This document shows positions 7,243-9,456 of a DNA stretch of 9,456 nt, piece after piece. Origin of the DNA: DATFKA01 sp042095835 (GTDB taxonomy: Bacteria; Bacteroidota; Bacteroidia; Chitinophagales; Saprospiraceae). A program made the translations under genes and the position numbers. Where the stretch lies: the NCBI GenBank assembly GCA_042095835.1, contig JBELML010000184.1, forward strand, positions 1 through 9,456, written 5' to 3'. Positions within the stretch are counted from its first letter, which is position 1. Each line of letters opens with the position of its first letter. A model generated the notes under the pieces. It did no database searches, was not told the DNA's origin, and saw nothing but the letters and a program-made list of their open reading frames with translations.

Positions 7243-8335
7243 TTATTTCTTGGATCATACGATTAAATACCATTTCCCAGGTGTTATTCGTAGTTGCATT
7301 TAACCTAGCCGCTTTACGCATATGAAGGTACCTTTTTTCATCCTCTAATAAATACATCATTTTTTGAGCAATTTCGTTGACATCTCTTGGGTCCTCAATA
7401 AGTAGCCCCGTTTTTTGATCCTGAATATATTCCGGAATGGCAAATCGATTAGATGAAATTGCAGGGCAGCCAAAATAGGCGAGTTCATTGATAACTAATG
7501 GATTAACATCTTTCAAGGTAGGATGTATAAGTGCAAAAGCTTTTGAGAAGATTTTTGCTAACTGTTTCTTTTGTCTTGGGTCATTTTTATTAAAAAAGCC
7601 CAAATATTCCACCCCGGGAATTTCGGAATACTCCATATCAGGCTTTTCGCCAACTAAAAACAACTTTATGTCTGGATAAACTTGTAGAACTTTTTGAAAA
7701 GCTTTAACCGTTTCAGGACCTCCTTTAGGTCTAAATTCTCTAGATATGGACAGAAAGTTCTTCTCTCCTGAAAAGGTATCCTCCAAGGGAATATTAATAA
7801 ATCCTCCTACTCCAACATTTACAAAGTTATTACCCTCTAGATTATATCTTTTTTTAGTTTCTTCTAAAGCCCATTGAGACCTAAAAAAAACCTTTACCGC
7901 ATTATCCAACCATTTTGCTTCATAGTCAAAAATTCTTTTTAAATCGGATTTTCGAAACTTCTCGCTTTTATTGTAAATTTCAACATAAGTGGCAAAACAG
8001 GCATCATTAAAGCAAAAATAGGGTTTATCCGGCCGTATTTTTATCCAGGGTGTAAACCCATGGAAAAAGTTAAAATCCGCCGTAGGGTCATTTTTAAAAA
8101 GCGCCTTAATTTTATTCAATCGAGGCCCTGAATAGAAGTAATAATTACGAGGTATTTTGAATAACTTTTGAGAACGTGAGATCAATTGTTCTGTCTGGAA
8201 AACCTCCGGATTAATATTTTGGTAATTAAAATAAGCAGCTGCTTTTTTGAACTTTCGGTAAATGGCTGTATTCACGCCACTGCCACCGCCACTTGACACA
8301 TTAATTGGAATATTTGAAATATAGCTAACCCTCAA
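7229..8335 (-). CDS. GT-B glycosyltransferase, GT4 type
   Basis: A 368-residue protein with a two-domain GT-B organisation. The N-terminal domain opens with a strand and a glycine-rich loop, SSGGGSGVNTA (14-24), and carries FFHGFTPW (90-97) and NDACFATYVEIYN (110-122), probably acceptor-side elements. The C-terminal donor domain starts at FLSISREFRPKGG (194-206), with the R-x4-K pair at R199 and K204. It includes FLVGE (226-230) and HPTLKDVNPLVINELAYFGCP (271-291). The usual E-x7-E donor motif is here D276-x7-E284. GLLIEDP (310-316) closes the fold. It most likely adds a sugar to the repeat unit from the cytosol; specificity is unknown. The start is TTG at 8335; no methionine occurs before about residue 234, and the first strand RVSYIS follows at once. 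Its end overlaps the next gene by 14 bases, suggesting translational coupling. Confidence 0.88.
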   Translation of the reverse strand: MRVSYISNIPINVSSGGGSGVNTAIYRKFKKAAAYFNYQNINPEVFQTEQLISRSQKLFKIPRNYYFYSGPRLNKIKALFKNDPTADFNFFHGFTPWIKIRPDKPYFCFNDACFATYVEIYNKSEKFRKSDLKRIFDYEAKWLDNAVKVFFRSQWALEETKKRYNLEGNNFVNVGVGGFINIPLEDTFSGEKNFLSISREFRPKGGPETVKAFQKVLQVYPDIKLFLVGEKPDMEYSEIPGVEYLGFFNKNDPRQKKQLAKIFSKAFALIHPTLKDVNPLVINELAYFGCPAISSNRFAIPEYIQDQKTGLLIEDPRDVNEIAQKMMYLLEDEKRYLHMRKAARLNATTNNTWEMVFNRMIQEINDSI

Positions 8336-8353
8336 TTCTTTAAATTATCTTCA

Positions 8354-8368
8354 ATCCAAAATTTGGAT
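8354..8368. repeat. 15-bp perfect dyad in the gap between two glycosyltransferase genes
   Basis: ATCCAAA and TTTGGAT form 7-base arms around a single central A inside the 38-base gap between the GT2 gene and the next GT gene. The loop is too small for a good RNA hairpin and no T-run follows, so it is not a convincing terminator. A protein-binding half-site pair is possible but nothing else supports it. In an AT-rich window such a palindrome may occur by chance. Confidence 0.4.
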
Positions 8369-8373
8369 AAAGG

Positions 8374-9321
8374 CTAATAACCTTTTAAGCATTTTCTAGT
8401 TTTGATAATAGACTTCCAACCAATGATCTTGGCAAGGGCCCTTAGTTTTGGATTAGCAAATGATATTAATACCTTTTGCTGAAGATTTCCTAAGCATTTT
8501 TCAGCTTCTTGGCTCAGTACTGGATACGTATTGTGATAAAGATAGATAAAGTTGTTATAATTTCTAGCTAGCGCCTTTCTTACAATTTTATCATCTCTAT
8601 ATCTTAGTACTTCTTCGTATTTGTTATAAGACATTAACAAAGATTCGATTGCTTCTTTGCTTTTGTTTTGGCTAATATTTAACGTTTGGGGTTTGCGGTA
8701 GTGAACAATGCTATCTGAGTTAAATATGACTCTAGAAGCCTTCAGTAAGACCCGAAAAAAGAACTCACCATCTTGATTTTTAAGCAGCGATTCATTCCAC
8801 TTTCCTGCTTCTTCAATAAGTTTTCGAGGAGTCAGCCAGACTGCAGATTGTCCCATACCTCCACCATTCCAAGAATCAATTAACCAATTAATGGGATGAT
8901 CGTAAGACCGATCAATAAGTTGTCTTGTATTTTGATTTAAATCGCCCGGTATTTTCACAAAGTGCTGCCATTTACAAGAGGCAATTGTTGTATAATCGGT
9001 ATTAGCTAAATTAGCAACTTGACTCGCAATTTTATTCGGACTTAATATATCATCTGCGTCCAGGAATTGTATATAGTCTCCCTTAGATTGTTCGAATCCA
9101 TAGTTTCTAGCAGCACAAGCTCCTTTACGTTTATTTTTTCTAATTATAAGATTTGGATAATTAAGTTTTCGTAAATAATCAAATGAGCCATCCGTTGAAC
9201 CATCATCAATAACAATGACCTCAAGATTTTGATAGTTTTGAGTAAGAGCTGAATTTATACTTTCAGCAAGAAAGGGTAAAGTATTATAAGATGGTATTAT
9301 TATAGATATTAAAGGCTCCAA
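8374..9321 (-). CDS. Family 2 (GT-A) glycosyltransferase
   Basis: A 315-residue protein with the classical GT2 layout. The N-terminal strand PLISIIIPSYN (3-13) is followed by the nucleotide-binding VIVIDDGSTDGS (35-46), then GACAARNYG (67-75), and the metal-binding DxD region FLDADD (86-91). A likely catalytic-base region NQDGEFFFR (182-190) and HYR (207-209) follow. It should transfer one sugar from a nucleotide-sugar donor to a growing lipid-linked glycan on the cytosolic side; donor and acceptor cannot be read from the sequence. The C-terminal ~100 residues are charged and probably helical. The start is TTG at 9321-9319: the frame is closed by TAA two codons upstream, the GT2 strand starts at residue 4, and the next methionine is near residue 156, so no ATG start is possible. 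It sits 9 bases behind the preceding gene. Stop is TAG. Confidence 0.93.
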   Translation of the reverse strand: MEPLISIIIPSYNTLPFLAESINSALTQNYQNLEVIVIDDGSTDGSFDYLRKLNYPNLIIRKNKRKGACAARNYGFEQSKGDYIQFLDADDILSPNKIASQVANLANTDYTTIASCKWQHFVKIPGDLNQNTRQLIDRSYDHPINWLIDSWNGGGMGQSAVWLTPRKLIEEAGKWNESLLKNQDGEFFFRVLLKASRVIFNSDSIVHYRKPQTLNISQNKSKEAIESLLMSYNKYEEVLRYRDDKIVRKALARNYNNFIYLYHNTYPVLSQEAEKCLGNLQQKVLISFANPKLRALAKIIGWKSIIKTRKCLKGY

Positions 9322-9330
9322 ATTTTAATT

Positions 9331-9456
9331 TTACCTAAATAACTTTTTAATTTGAAACCAAATTTTCTCTAGGGTTGTCGGTTTATACTTCTTTTGCCCA
9401 TAGTCTTCTATAATCTTTGATTTCACGAATTCTCTATGCTTTCCATGGTAATGAAT
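9331..9456 (-). CDS. C-terminal fragment of an unrecognised cluster protein (5' end outside window)
   Basis: The minus-strand frame is open from the window edge and ends with TAA at 9333-9331, giving the last 41 residues of a protein. The fragment begins IHYHGKH and ends KIWFQIKKLFR. It is basic and lysine-rich with an aromatic, amphipathic tail, and no catalytic motif is visible in so short a piece. The stop lies only 9 bases before the start of the following glycosyltransferase and on the same strand, so this is very probably the preceding gene of the same operon. A glycosyltransferase or another sugar-transfer enzyme would fit the context, but that is inferred from neighbours only. It is called coding because of the clean frame, the spacing and the codon choice like that of the neighbours. 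Confidence 0.7.
   Translation of the reverse strand: MHYHGKHREFVKSKIIEDYGQKKYKPTTLEKIWFQIKKLFR

Noticed and set aside
7488..7679. Plus-strand open frame of 63 codons
   Set aside because: Antisense to the conserved C-terminal domain of a GT4-type gene; composition explained by that gene.

Overview
This window is the interior of a surface- or exo-polysaccharide biosynthesis locus. Nine genes, the first of them cut by the window edge, all lie on the minus strand, so transcription runs from high to low coordinates. Junctions are tight: gaps of 5 to 43 bases, plus two overlaps of 14 and 8 bases, which looks like one operon. No promoter, terminator, tRNA, rRNA, CRISPR array or insertion sequence was found inside the run. 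The coding density, the near absence of Shine-Dalgarno motifs, A-rich leader sequences and overall AT-richness would suit a member of the Bacteroidota. That is an inference without a marker gene and should be held loosely.

Layout in transcription order: (1) 9456-9331, the last 41 codons of an unrecognised protein; (2) 9321-8374, a GT-A family 2 glycosyltransferase; (3) 8335-7229, a GT-B glycosyltransferase of the GT4 type; (4) 7242-6196, a second GT-B-like glycosyltransferase; (5) 6190-5171, a CgeB-like (Glyco_trans_1_2 type) glycosyltransferase; (6) 5127-3853 and (7) 3840-2419, two adjacent, clearly homologous polytopic membrane proteins that look like Wzy-type repeat-unit polymerases; (8) 2400-1405 and (9) 1412-264, two GT4 glycosyltransferases. 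Bases 1-263 hold no supported gene. They carry a degenerate G-rich octamer repeat directly behind the last stop codon, and a short GCAG tandem.

Together the genes fit a Wzx/Wzy-type pathway. Six cytosolic glycosyltransferases would build a lipid-linked oligosaccharide one sugar at a time, and the two membrane proteins would polymerise it, or polymerise and transfer it, outside the inner membrane. The initiating sugar-phosphate transferase, a flippase and an export/chain-length system are not in the window and would be expected next to it.

The points most worth a second look are the pair of divergent tandem polymerase-like paralogs with a shared loop motif set but different base composition, the heavy use of TTG and GTG start codons (six of eight complete genes), and the octamer repeat that overlaps the end of the last gene.
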